The position numbers were made by a program, and so were the translations under genes. From Naumovozyma dairenensis CBS 421 (Eukaryota; Ascomycota; Saccharomycetes; Saccharomycetales; Saccharomycetaceae), in contig NC_016481.1 in assembly GCF_000227115.2 (NCBI RefSeq), positions 823,259 through 887,258 on the forward strand: DNA of 64,000 nt, given 5' to 3'. Below, piece by piece: positions 39,920 to 52,931 of this stretch. Numbering within the stretch: position 1 is the first letter of the stretch; the number at the start of each line of letters is the position of its first letter. A model generated the notes under the pieces. That model was not told where the DNA came from. It saw nothing but the letters and a program-made list of their open reading frames with translations, and ran no database searches.

Positions 39920-42085
39920 CTAATGAACCCACATACTTATAGTTTCCCATGAAGTATACACCATAATTATGATACCAAATACAAATACGAGCATATCCAA
40001 ACCCAACCTGAATCTCATTGTTTTAGAAGTATCATTAAGGAAAGCTTTGAAATGTAATAAAGGTGGATAAATGTAAATCAATGGGATGCAGGCGAACGAG
40101 CCAACTAATGACACAAACTTATCCAAATCATTAGCACCCACCCATGCAACCATAGCTGTAAAAATGACCATAATACAGCGGAAATAATTTTTCTTCCATT
40201 TAATCCTCGAATTATGTTTACCTGACGCATGTATGGGGAAAGTCCAATTTTCCAAGATTTTAATGGCTGGGAATAATTGTAATGGGGTAGATAGAAGAAT
40301 GGCTAATGAGTATAATAATTGAACCATTAAGGTGAAGGCACTATCTTGTGGGAAATTTAACAAAACGACTGTTTCTACTTTTTCACCAAATGCAGAATAA
40401 CAAATTAGTCCACATGAAATGAAAATTATCGTGACGATACACATAACCAACGACAGACATTTGGGGAACACTTGTGGATTTTGCATGGACTCTTGAATTG
40501 GTATTAATAATCCAATGCCTTCGAAAGTGAAGATTGCTGTCCCGATGAATAATGACCAGTCCGCCTTGTTTAACCATAGCATCGATTCAGACGCGATACC
40601 ATTTGATAGTATATAATATGATGAATAATAATAAACATATATTAATCCCAGCAATATAAATAGATCTGCAATTAATGCAGTCCCACTTAATTTCGCAATT
40701 TTCCTTGTCAATGACAACGGTATAAAGATCAGTTGCTGTAAAATAATGTACCAAACCAAATTGTAACCCGTTGGATTCATAGTAGCAGTACGTACGAGGA
40801 CATTTTCCACAAATACTTTTAGATTTGTTGCAGTGAAAACTGTATATGCAGCAGAAAATCCAATTTGTGATAAAACAATTGACCAAAGAATAGCCAATTT
40901 CATCGGATGACCATATAATCTCTCACCCATATCACCATATCCGTCCACATGAATTTTATCTTTAGTAACGATCAAAGTTAAGAAACACCAGTACGATATT
41001 ATTGCACAAAGTAAAAGACAAAGGGAACTGAATGCCCAGCCACCATTATGGAAAGCTTTCGGTAAGAATAACACCCCTGTTCCTACGAACGATTTTAATA
41101 ATAATAATATTGCTTTGAACGTGGAAGATTTATGACTTGTTGTTACGGAGGGTACATGGTATGAAATCAAACTTGTTCTTTCAGATTCTATAGCTTCTTC
41201 TTCTTGCTCTTCTTCTTCTACTTCATTTTCTTCTTCTTCTTCTTCTTCTTCGCTTTCTGAAAGATCTTCACCTGCGAAATGACCATATAATGTCAAGAAT
41301 TCAATAAAGTTTCTTGTGAAGAAGTTTGGTATGGGCGTATTATTTTTCCTATGTTTCTGTAATATGAAAGATCTTCTGAACCCACCTGGTGCTCTCATTT
41401 CTTCAGGGGTCATAATTGGACCGGGTAGGATTGTACCTATCTTATTAGTCCCATGAATGTTATTCGAAGTATTATTATTTGCATTATTGTTATTATTTAG
41501 AGATGTTATTGAAATAGCGGAGAAACTCATTGATCTTTTCCTTCTTGCCTCATAATTATTCATTGATGGAGAATTCGGTATTCCCACGGGTGGTCTATGA
41601 ATTTGAGATTGTAGTTGAGGTTGTTGCTGTATCGACGATATAAGGTTATTATTATTACTATTATTTATGTTTGGATTAGTATCATTATTTATTATACCTG
41701 GATGTTCGTTTGTCCATTTGTATAAATCTCTTGTTATGTCTCCACCTTGTAATTTCAAATCATTTGGGGTACTTACTAAATGACGAGCCACCGCATCAAC
41801 AACTTCTGGGCCTGGATTATTTACGTCAATAGATGAAGATGAGTCTTTATCTATTTGAGAACTTGAAAGGGCCGGTCTCATTTTCAATGCTATGGTAGCG
41901 CTTGACTTTCTGCTTCTGTTTCTGTTATTATCGTTGGTGGTATTATCATTGATGATTGTACTAGTTGTACTACCTTTTCTTCTTTTATTATTTTGAGATT
42001 GTTGAATGGGTTTTTGATCTCCTGGTTGTATGCTTAATGATTTTGATCCATTACCAATGGAAGCTTTCGAGGTATTAGAGGACAT
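39920..42085 (-). CDS. AVT3: Vacuolar neutral amino acid exporter
   Basis: AAAP-family transporter that exports neutral amino acids from the vacuole. The protein is 721 aa (S. cerevisiae Avt3 692). A long hydrophilic N-terminus (to ~315) has Asn and Ser runs and a Glu-rich stretch near 275-300. About 10-11 membrane spans follow, starting with 'AILLLLKSFVGTGVLFLPKA', typical of the family. Position next to RPT1 and SDH1 matches YKL146W (AVT3), not the duplicate AVT4. It is divergent from PUT1, with two Put3 operators between them. Confidence 0.94.
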   Translation of the reverse strand: MSSNTSKASIGNGSKSLSIQPGDQKPIQQSQNNKRRKGSTTSTIINDNTTNDNNRNRSRKSSATIALKMRPALSSSQIDKDSSSSIDVNNPGPEVVDAVARHLVSTPNDLKLQGGDITRDLYKWTNEHPGIINNDTNPNINNSNNNNLISSIQQQPQLQSQIHRPPVGIPNSPSMNNYEARRKRSMSFSAISITSLNNNNNANNNTSNNIHGTNKIGTILPGPIMTPEEMRAPGGFRRSFILQKHRKNNTPIPNFFTRNFIEFLTLYGHFAGEDLSESEEEEEEEENEVEEEEQEEEAIESERTSLISYHVPSVTTSHKSSTFKAILLLLKSFVGTGVLFLPKAFHNGGWAFSSLCLLLCAIISYWCFLTLIVTKDKIHVDGYGDMGERLYGHPMKLAILWSIVLSQIGFSAAYTVFTATNLKVFVENVLVRTATMNPTGYNLVWYIILQQLIFIPLSLTRKIAKLSGTALIADLFILLGLIYVYYYSSYYILSNGIASESMLWLNKADWSLFIGTAIFTFEGIGLLIPIQESMQNPQVFPKCLSLVMCIVTIIFISCGLICYSAFGEKVETVVLLNFPQDSAFTLMVQLLYSLAILLSTPLQLFPAIKILENWTFPIHASGKHNSRIKWKKNYFRCIMVIFTAMVAWVGANDLDKFVSLVGSFACIPLIYIYPPLLHFKAFLNDTSKTMRFRLGLDMLVFVFGIIIMVYTSWETISMWVH

Positions 42086-42615
42086 AATATGCCTTGCAAT
42101 GCTTTTTTGATTATAGTAAATAATATATTATAATTGCTGAACCATGAAGAAGGGTTGTTGGCTTTACTTCAGCACGATGATACCTACAAACGTCGTAAGT
42201 AAAAGTTGATCTAATTAATAAAACCCACCGCTAGAGGAGAAGCTTCTTTGGATGTGTATGTATGAACGTAGATTCTTAAGTCAGTCTTGTTTAGCCCTAA
42301 CGGTAGGTGTAACATTAAATGACCTACTTCTGGATCGGGTAAATATCTTTTAGGGCTTGTAATATACCATGGCGGCTATTATCGGCAGTGTTTCCCTCCC
42401 GCTCATTGGGAAACAGACCCAGAGATATAGGGAGGGGGAAGGGAAGCGAAGGACAGATAGAGGGTCCTCGAGAGTTTGCATTTCCGGATGCGGATATAGA
42501 AAGATATAACAGATCCCCCTCCAGGCCCAACTAGGATATTTCAGGGGGGATCTCTCAAACAACAGCAACAGCCAACGAACAATAGCTTATCTAACCTACA
42601 TAACGATAAAAGCGA

Positions 42616-42631
42616 CGGGAAGCCAACCCCG
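42616..42631. promoter_or_regulatory. Put3 operator 1 (CGG-N10-CCG)
   Basis: CGGGAAGCCAACCCCG fits the Put3 palindrome CGG-N10-CCG. Its inner sequence GAAGCCAAC agrees with the S. cerevisiae PUT1 operator as I recall it. It is 503 bases upstream of PUT1. Confidence 0.85.
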
Positions 42632-42729
42632 AGCGATGCCCACTATCCCCTACCCACGAACGGCGCAACAAACAGAAATACAGAAATACAGAAATACTGA
42701 TATCTTTATCTTATCATTAATTTTTCATT

Positions 42730-42745
42730 CGGAATCCCATTACCG
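42730..42745. promoter_or_regulatory. Put3 operator 2 (CGG-N10-CCG)
   Basis: CGGAATCCCATTACCG has exact CGG and CCG half-sites with a 10-base spacer. It starts 114 bases after operator 1 and is 389 bases upstream of PUT1. Confidence 0.7.
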
Positions 42746-43133
42746 ATAGCAGGCCAATACTCTGTTACGTACTCTTTGTTCTTGCTGCTATTCTTGTTGT
42801 CCCTTCATTTATTCTTCTCCTCCTTCTCTCTCTTTGTGATCTTTAGGATGGACACTTTAAGGAAACCGATAATAATTCATTAGAAAATCAGATAACAGGA
42901 AGCCTTTTTACTCAATTCCCTCTTTTATTTACCAGAAACACATATATAAATGTATTGTTATTTCCTTATTTCAAATTTCCTTTCATCACGTACGTTAGTA
43001 ACAATCCTTGATTAATTATAATATATGCATTTATGAAAAATAATAACTTCCATAGCAACAAGGACATACTATATCAACCTAGACTCTAACCCTTCCATTA
43101 TATTTCACAAGGAATCACCGATAAGAAAATTTA

Positions 43134-45161
43134 ATGCAAAAATTCCGTTCCAACCAAACATTTAATTACAAATACGCTAGTACTCTGTTAAAAAGAAATA
43201 TTATTACCAAAAGATTATTCTGTAATCTGACTACTTCCACTTCAACTGCAAATCCAACGTCAATTTCCACATCAACCTCTTTAGTCTCTAATTCAAATTT
43301 ATTCTATTCTACTCAAAAAAACTCTTACTCTTTAGCCATAAAGAGATTCTATACTTCGTCTACGGATTCTTCAAATAATATTCTTACACCATTAACTACC
43401 ACTAATAATACTAAAAATATTAGAAGAAATGATAAAAATCCCACTGTGACATCTGCTTCATTTTCTTCTTTACCAACAAAGGAAATCGCTACAACAACTT
43501 TGAAAAATATTGATACTGCTCATCAAACTGGGAAAATCCAAAATGTTGATTTCCCATTCAATTCAACCATTTCAAATCCATTTGAAAATATTCTCATGGA
43601 TTTAGATGGTACGACGACTCTCAAACCTACTCAGACTACAAATCCTTATCAATCTCTATCTACTCCCAAGATTGATTTAGCCTCTTCTACTTCAACTACC
43701 CCCTCATCTACCATCTCCAAGAGTGCCAATGCCTCCCTCGAATTATCCAATGATACAATTGTCAATGAAAAAAATACCTCTGCTACCCCTACCTCTACCA
43801 CTAAGACAAGCATAACCAAGGATAATTACAACAAGGGGAACATTGAATTCGATAATGAAAAAGATTGGGAAAATTTCCAATTCGAACAACCGAATTCGAC
43901 CACATACTTAAGAACTCTCTCTAAGATGGAATTATTTTCCCTAACATGTATCAGTCTAGTCACAATAAACAAACTAATTTTAAACATTGTCATCAAACTA
44001 TTCCCCATCATACCTACCCCTTTGATCCAATTATTTGTCTCTAAATTGTACTGTTGGTGGGTACTTACCCCTAAGGAAGTGTTGAAATGTGGTAAAAACT
44101 TACAAAAAAGAGGTATTTCCAACATGATGCTTTCCTTAACTATTGAAAATTCAGAAGGTGATAAGAACATTGACACGGATATGATCATCAATGAAACTAT
44201 TGAATCCATTCATACCATATTGAAACCTAATTTGATTAAACAATTGGAAGATCCTGCTTTGACTAACGTGAATGATGTTGCTCCTGGTTATATTGCTTTG
44301 AAACCATCTGCTTTAATTGAGAGGCCCAACGAAGTGTTAATGAATTTCAATAATATTGGAGATGAATATTGGAGAGCACAACGTGAGAAGTTGATTGATA
44401 GTTGTTGTAAGATTAATCAAATTATTTTCGATTTGAATGAAGAGTTGTTACAAAGGTATCCTGAAAGAAAGGCACCATTTTTCGTTTGTACTATTGATGC
44501 TGAGAAGTTTGAATTACAAACTAAGGGTGTTTATGATTTACAACGGATATTGATGAAGAAGTTCAATACTGTGGAGTCCAAATTAATCTCCTGTGTTGGG
44601 ACTTGGCAACTATATTTAAGACATTCAAGGAAAGAAATTGATAAAGAAGTGGAATTGGCTAAGAGTGGTGGTTATAGATTGGGTTTGAAACTTGTTAGAG
44701 GTGCATATATGCATTCTGAACCAAACAGAAAGAGTGTTATTCACGAAACTAAATTTGATACTGATGTCAATTACGATCAAATTATGATTAATATCATTAA
44801 AGATATGAAAATAGAAGGTGAAAATTCTGTTTATGGTCATTTAATGGTTGCATCCCATAATTATAAATCACAGATGATTGCAACGCAATTATTATTCAAG
44901 AATAAATATGCAAATGATATTGAATACGCAAAGAGTAACGTTGTATTGGGACAATTATTAGGTATGGCTGATGATTTAACTTATGATTTAATCCATCATC
45001 ATGGTGCCACCAATATTGTTAAATATGTCCCATGGGGTCCACCACGTGAAACGAAGGATTATCTTTTGAGAAGGTTACAAGAAAATGGTGACGCAGTAAG
45101 AAACGATAATGGCTGGCCATTGCTTAAGAATATCCTCAAGTCTTTATTCTTCAAGAATTGA
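43134..45161 (+). CDS. PUT1: Mitochondrial proline dehydrogenase, long N-terminus
   Basis: FAD-dependent proline oxidase of the mitochondrial inner membrane, first step of proline use as nitrogen source. The protein is 675 aa against 476 in S. cerevisiae. The extra ~190 residues are a Ser/Thr/Asn-rich stretch after a basic presequence-like start ([10 protein letters not shown]...). The enzyme proper begins near residue 255 and is well conserved: '[20 protein letters not shown]', '[12 protein letters not shown]', 'VASHNY', '[15 protein letters not shown]' and '[19 protein letters not shown]'. In S. cerevisiae PUT1 is on chromosome XII (YLR142W); here it lies between AVT3 and SDH1. Confidence 0.96.
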   Translation: MQKFRSNQTFNYKYASTLLKRNIITKRLFCNLTTSTSTANPTSISTSTSLVSNSNLFYSTQKNSYSLAIKRFYTSSTDSSNNILTPLTTTNNTKNIRRNDKNPTVTSASFSSLPTKEIATTTLKNIDTAHQTGKIQNVDFPFNSTISNPFENILMDLDGTTTLKPTQTTNPYQSLSTPKIDLASSTSTTPSSTISKSANASLELSNDTIVNEKNTSATPTSTTKTSITKDNYNKGNIEFDNEKDWENFQFEQPNSTTYLRTLSKMELFSLTCISLVTINKLILNIVIKLFPIIPTPLIQLFVSKLYCWWVLTPKEVLKCGKNLQKRGISNMMLSLTIENSEGDKNIDTDMIINETIESIHTILKPNLIKQLEDPALTNVNDVAPGYIALKPSALIERPNEVLMNFNNIGDEYWRAQREKLIDSCCKINQIIFDLNEELLQRYPERKAPFFVCTIDAEKFELQTKGVYDLQRILMKKFNTVESKLISCVGTWQLYLRHSRKEIDKEVELAKSGGYRLGLKLVRGAYMHSEPNRKSVIHETKFDTDVNYDQIMINIIKDMKIEGENSVYGHLMVASHNYKSQMIATQLLFKNKYANDIEYAKSNVVLGQLLGMADDLTYDLIHHHGATNIVKYVPWGPPRETKDYLLRRLQENGDAVRNDNGWPLLKNILKSLFFKN

Positions 45162-47802
<2,641 letters not shown>

Positions 47803-48279
47803 ACAACGAATGGCGATACGGATGTTTTTACCATTAAAAGAATTATAAAAGCAAAATCCCAGAAAATATAACCGGACTTACTTTATTTTATTTTATTTGA
47901 TCAGGGTTATTATATTTATTTATGATTAACAATTGAGTACTGTATATACATCATGCACTCATAACTATTTATTAATTTATTCCATGTAGCCAGTCTACTA
48001 CTACGTATACTAGAACATATTTATTTATTCTTTTATCTATTAATGTATTTTATCTTTTCAACATTCATTGAGATACTTATTTGTAGTTTACTTTCATTGT
48101 CGGGGAAAACAGTACCTGGGCGCCTAAAATGGCCTAATGCTAGCGTTATCTATGAAAATCCATATTCATCTACGTGCATTTTGACAAGAGCAACACACCA
48201 ACCTTCAAAAAGCAATGATAAGACCATTACCTCACCTCATTTCTAGAAGCAAGATAACTCTAATAAACTTGCATACCTA
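47803..48279 (+). other. SDH1-DBR1 intergenic region
   Basis: 477 bases, AT-rich on the SDH1 side. No conserved frame or regulatory motif was recognised beyond the presumed DBR1 promoter. Confidence 0.5.
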
Positions 48280-49692
48280 ATGAGTAAACTACGGATTGCA
48301 GTCCAAGGATGCTGTCACGGAGAACTAAATGCGATCTTCAATGAAGTCAATAGACTAAACAACAAAGAAAAAATCGATCTATTAATCATACTTGGTGATT
48401 TCCAAAGTTTAAGATCGAGAGATGATTTCAATTCTATTAGTATCCCTCCAAAATATCAAAAATTAGGGGATTTCAGACAATATTATATTGATAGTAATAA
48501 GCGTGCTCCCGTTCCGACAATATTCATTGGAGGGAATCATGAAAGTATGAAACATTTGATGCTGTTACCGTACGGCGGCTATGCTGCCAATGAGATTTAT
48601 TATTTGGGTTATTCTAATGTGATTTGGTTTAAAGGTGTTAGGATTGGATCGTTGAGTGGTATTTATAAGAAATGGGATGTTGATAGAGTAAGGCCAAACT
48701 ACTCTGATTTGGAGCGATTCAATACATGGCAGAAAAATGTAAGGAATTTGTATCACGTTAGGAAGCATGATTTGGTCCCATTGTTTATGATTAGACAAAA
48801 TGTTGATTTGATGTTAAGTCATGATTGGCCTAGTGGAGTGGTTTATTATGGTGATATGCAAAGATTATTGAAATTTAAACCCTTTTTCAAAAATGATATC
48901 CAAGCTAAGGAACTCGGTAGTCCATTAAATTGGCAATTGTTGAAGGATTTACAGCCTAAATGGTGGTTAAGTGCACATCTACACTGTAGATATGAAGCAC
49001 GCATCAGGCATACTAAAAGGAAGACTCAAGAAGATACAAATGTCGAAAAGAGAACTGTCCTCAAAAATAACGCCGAAATTGATTTAGGTTTATCAAGTGA
49101 TGAGGATACGGATGCCATAGAAAACAAACAATCAACTGGGGAGATGAAGCAAAAAGGGGTTATACAAAAAAACTCTGCTGAGATATCATTGGATCTATCA
49201 AGTGACGAAGAGCATGCGTCAACTACTAATACATTGGGTCATATCCAAGTACCAGGTAATGAAAATCCAACCACAACTGAAGAAGATAAAGAAATACTGT
49301 ATGCTGAAAACTCTGATCATAACAAAGATAGAATTGACGAAACAGTTTTCTTATCCCTAGATAAATGTTTACCAAGAAGGAAATGGCTAGAAATTATTGA
49401 AGTTGATGCTAATGAAAAACACCCCTCTTACAAATCTGATAATGTTTACTGGGATTGCGAATTTATTCGTAATTTGCAATATTTGGAAAAGCACAAGGAA
49501 AAAATAAGGGAAAGACCATTCAATACGTTAAATTGGCACGAAATGATTAAAGAACGTTCGATAGGCCTCAATAACGATGAAGAAATTGATTGGTCAAACT
49601 TCATAATACCGAGGTATGAATTCGATATCCAGAAGAAAGAAGTGGAGCAAACAAGGTTTTTCAAAGATAAGTTTTTGAGATTGCACAAATGA
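48280..49692 (+). CDS. DBR1: RNA lariat debranching enzyme
   Basis: 2'-5' phosphodiesterase that opens intron lariats after splicing. The protein is 470 aa (S. cerevisiae 405). Metallophosphoesterase motifs are intact: 'VQGCCHGEL' (8-16), 'ILGDFQSLR' (37-45), 'IGGNHES' (83-89), 'LSHDWPSG' (179-186) and 'SAHLHCRYEA' (231-240). The variable linker after residue 245 is expanded and carries two copies of an 'EIxLxLSSDEx' motif (266-276 and 301-311). The C-terminal lobe ('LDKCLPRRKWLEIIE', 'FNTLNWHEM') is conserved. Confidence 0.97.
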   Translation: MSKLRIAVQGCCHGELNAIFNEVNRLNNKEKIDLLIILGDFQSLRSRDDFNSISIPPKYQKLGDFRQYYIDSNKRAPVPTIFIGGNHESMKHLMLLPYGGYAANEIYYLGYSNVIWFKGVRIGSLSGIYKKWDVDRVRPNYSDLERFNTWQKNVRNLYHVRKHDLVPLFMIRQNVDLMLSHDWPSGVVYYGDMQRLLKFKPFFKNDIQAKELGSPLNWQLLKDLQPKWWLSAHLHCRYEARIRHTKRKTQEDTNVEKRTVLKNNAEIDLGLSSDEDTDAIENKQSTGEMKQKGVIQKNSAEISLDLSSDEEHASTTNTLGHIQVPGNENPTTTEEDKEILYAENSDHNKDRIDETVFLSLDKCLPRRKWLEIIEVDANEKHPSYKSDNVYWDCEFIRNLQYLEKHKEKIRERPFNTLNWHEMIKERSIGLNNDEEIDWSNFIIPRYEFDIQKKEVEQTRFFKDKFLRLHK

Positions 49693-49904
49693 AGGAAGAC
49701 TTCGAGATACTCATGCTTGGATGGTGGCATCTATAAGAAAGAATGTCCGGCTAGGATGGGGTAAAGATAGATTATCATCGAAAAGTCATTACAAATAATA
49801 GACGGATTGAGATGATATTGAATATATGTACTTGAAATATGTAATTATAAAATAATATGTTAAAAGAATTTGAAATAGAAAAAACTCCCAAACGAAAACG
49901 TCGA

Positions 49905-50810
49905 TCAATATTTGAAGACTTGATCTGCAGAGTAACCCAACTCCTTTAAGATACCTGTTAATGGACCTTGCTCCTTTGAATTTGACTTTTCCCCAGAAAA
50001 TGCTTTCATAAACCCTGATGGTCCACAAATGAAAATATGAGTCTTTTGATCTGGACCTGCGGCATGGTTTTTGATGTAGTCCTTAGTAATGAATCCCACA
50101 TGACCGTTAAATTTGTCCTTTCCTTCACCAGAGACTTCATTAACAAAGAATTGAACATTAATTTGGCCTGGATGCTGTTCTTCTAACTCTTTCCATTCCT
50201 TTTTCAAAAGAATATCACCTACAGTCTTATTACCATAATAAACATTAACTTTCGTCTTATCCTTACGGTTCTTAACAACATGAGAAGCTAATTGATACAA
50301 TGGAGTGGTACCAGAACCTGCACCTAATAAAGTAATCTCCTTGAATTGATTTGGTTTCCATGGCCATTTCTTGATAGGTCCTTTAATTGAAAGTTTATCT
50401 CCTGGCTTTAATGAATGCATATGAGTACCCATTTTCCCATCTGGATAACGCTTGATACATAATTCAAAAGAACCCTTCGCGTGTATGTCACTAATTGGTG
50501 TATATGGTCTAACAACATTGTAACCCTTCTCTGTAACAAACTTAGTTAAAATATTACCACATAATGGCAAACCTAGAGTCATATCTTCAGGTAATTTGAA
50601 GATAAATCTTTTGACATTATGTGCTTCTTTTTGGACTTTATACAGTGTGACCTCTTCCCATGCTCCATCACCTTTCAATACATAGTTGGTTTTCTGGAGA
50701 TAAAGCCCATGTCTACGAATAAAGTAGTAAATAGAAAAACCTACGAGCAGAGCTCCTAGTACCATTGGTATAAATCCTGGTGTGGAACTTGATAAGCAAC
50801 AAAGACCCAT
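49905..50810 (-). CDS. MCR1: NADH-cytochrome b5 reductase Mcr1
   Basis: Mitochondrial NADH-cytochrome b5 reductase, found in S. cerevisiae as outer membrane and intermembrane space forms. It supports ergosterol synthesis and D-erythroascorbate reduction. The protein is 301 aa (S. cerevisiae 302). A hydrophobic segment near residues 12-31 is the membrane anchor. The FAD motif 'RPYTPIS' and NAD-binding 'GAGSGTTPLYQLA' and 'CGPSGFM' are present, as is the C-terminus 'DQVFKY'. It is one of two tandem copies; this one is fully open and the likelier main copy. Confidence 0.96.
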   Translation of the reverse strand: MGLCCLSSSTPGFIPMVLGALLVGFSIYYFIRRHGLYLQKTNYVLKGDGAWEEVTLYKVQKEAHNVKRFIFKLPEDMTLGLPLCGNILTKFVTEKGYNVVRPYTPISDIHAKGSFELCIKRYPDGKMGTHMHSLKPGDKLSIKGPIKKWPWKPNQFKEITLLGAGSGTTPLYQLASHVVKNRKDKTKVNVYYGNKTVGDILLKKEWKELEEQHPGQINVQFFVNEVSGEGKDKFNGHVGFITKDYIKNHAAGPDQKTHIFICGPSGFMKAFSGEKSNSKEQGPLTGILKELGYSADQVFKY

Positions 50811-51660
50811 TTTTTTCTTGATATATATATTTTGTGTTAACTACTTCTTTCAATTTTTGGTTTTTACTACAGTAGGCATCAAGAAAGATATAAGAGCTAC
50901 AGAGTCTTGAATTAGTGGGCCTTCTCCTTATATATGAGTTCATGTGAGATTTTCCTCTCTCTATCTCTTTCCCTATTATCCTTCTTGTTCCTTCTAATAC
51001 ATTAGGCTATAAATCTGTCGCACCATAAGGTAGCCCTTTTCTACGAACTATGTATGTTTCCCCTAACTATCGTCTACGTATATAGGATGTTAGTGGTATT
51101 GGACTGCGAAGGAAAATCAGAAAATAATCTGATTTTTTCCCTTTTTTATGACATACATATATGTGGCTTTACGTGGGCCATGGAAAATCATAAATACAAT
51201 GAAAAGCACAATTCTTATTGGGCAATGAAGTTAGAATACGAATCACAACTATATATGCTTATATATAACACTACTACTTAAATTTTCCCTTGGTATTATT
51301 TCAATGTTCCATGGGTCGCTCTTAATTGTGTTTCAGTCATTATTTCTATTCGAACGAACCCGAAAGAGGTTGGACACGCCATCACATAAAAATCTTCTTA
51401 CCTGCTGGAAAGTTAAATAATTATGGAGCCCATATATAATATAGGTAAACATATACAAAAACAAAAACAACACCTAAGATGACGTAAAGGGAAACGAAAC
51501 TTTATTCTAGAATATGAAAACCGAATATTATCCAAAATCGTGACGTAAGATAAATAGACTGTAAAAGATATCGAATATATATATATATATATTTAGAATA
51601 TGTAAAGATAAAAGTATATGTAAATAATACCCCAGAGTAAAGAAATAAACATATTATACA
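50811..51660 (-). other. 850-base spacer between the two MCR1 copies
   Basis: Holds the promoter of the first MCR1 copy and the 3' end of the second, plus an (AT)n tract near 51568-51590. A 75-codon frame at 51054-51281 lacks similarity to anything I know and is not called a gene. Confidence 0.5.
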
Positions 51661-52559
51661 TTAATATTTGAAAACTTGATCCTCAGAAAACCCTATTTCC
51701 TTTAGAATGCCTGTTAATGGGCCCTGTTCCTTTGAGGGTGTCTTTTCTCCGGAATAAGCTTTCATAAATCCTGATGGTCCACAAACGAAAATATGCGTGT
51801 TTTTATCAGGGCCTGGTGCATTTTTTCAATAAATTCTTTGGTAATGAATCCAATATGGCCTTTGAAGTTGTCCTTTTCTGCATCGCGGACTTCATCGACA
51901 AAACATTGCACATTAATTTGATCTGGATACTTTTCTTCCAACTCTTTCCATTCCTTTTTTAATAGAATATCTCCAGGAGTCTTATTACCATAAAAGATGT
52001 TGACTTTAGTCGTATCTTTAGGGTTTTTTGCAATATGAGAAGCTAATTGATACAATGGAGTGGTACCAGTACCAGCAGCGAGTAATGTGATTTCCTCAAA
52101 GGAATTTGGTTCCCATTGCCATTTCTTGATAGGGCCCTTAAATGTCATTGTATCACCTGGTTTCAATGAATGCATACGGCCACTCATTTTCCCACCTGGA
52201 TATTTCTTGATACACAATTCGAAAAATCCCTTTGCATGTATGTCACTAATGGGAGTATATGGTCTAACCACATTATTCCCCTTCTCTGTGACATATTTAG
52301 CGAAAACTGCACCACATAGTGGTAAACCTAAGACGGCATCTTCTTTAGGTAATTTGAATATCAATCTATCAACGTCGTGGGATTCTTTTTCGATCTTGTA
52401 GAGTGGTATATCTACCCATTGTCCATCACCTTTCAATACAACTTCAGGTCCAATGAGAGATCCTCTCTTACGAGCTAAGTAGTAAGCAGAAATAGCTACT
52501 GCAACTGCACCTATTGCAACTGGTATATACCTTGATGTAGACCTCGAACGTAAAGACAT
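51661..52559 (-). CDS. Tandem MCR1 paralog with apparent frameshift in A run
   Basis: Second NADH-cytochrome b5 reductase copy, in the same orientation as MCR1. Translation from the ATG at 52557-52559 is collinear with Mcr1 ('RPYTPIS', 'AAGTGTTPLYQLA') until 'KEFIEK'. There a run of six A residues on the coding strand (51831-51836) needs one more A to stay in frame. With it, the rest (APGPDK, 'CGPSGFMKAYSGEK', 'DQVFKY') is intact to a stop at 51661, giving ~299 aa. As printed, the protein ends early at 51762 and loses the NAD-binding 'CGPSGFM'. The preserved downstream frame favours a sequencing error or a very recent lesion over an old pseudogene. Confidence 0.88.
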
Positions 52560-52931
52560 TTTAATAATGATATAACTACGGAGATCCTAAAAGAGATTAA
52601 TTCTTTTCCTTGAAAAACTACTTGTTACTAACCCTTTCCCTATTTTATCCATTTCCTTTCTACTGTAATCTTACAGTTTATATATATATATATAGACAGG
52701 CCCCCCTTAGTTATTATACGTTAATCAACTGGGAGACAAGAAAAGGTCCGAAAACCATCTGATTTTCCATATACAACATAAGGGGAGTTACACAAACAGG
52801 GTACATATAAGTTCATTTTTCTATATAAGACCTCTGATAGGTTGTTTCCCCAGCATTATCTTTTTGAAAATTTGCCTGCCTGTAAAGGGTCAAACCACTG
52901 CGACGAAAAGCAACTATTACAATTTGTTTCA
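52560..52931. other. Divergent promoter, MCR1 paralog and NNR2
   Basis: 372 bases. TATA-like (TA)n sequence is at 52679-52695. The frame of NNR2 is open upstream of its ATG to 52842, but no earlier in-frame ATG exists. Confidence 0.55.

Larger units (their letters stand above)
42086..43133. other. AVT3-PUT1 divergent promoter region
   Basis: 1.05 kb between two divergent amino-acid genes. It carries two CGG-N10-CCG Put3 operators in its GC-richer centre. Short open frames on the minus strand at 42324-42568 overlap each other, lack any family resemblance and are not considered genes. Confidence 0.7.

Noticed and set aside
42324..42568. Two overlapping ~70-codon minus-strand frames in the AVT3-PUT1 promoter.
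   Set aside because: They overlap in different frames, near the Put3 operators, with no conserved features.
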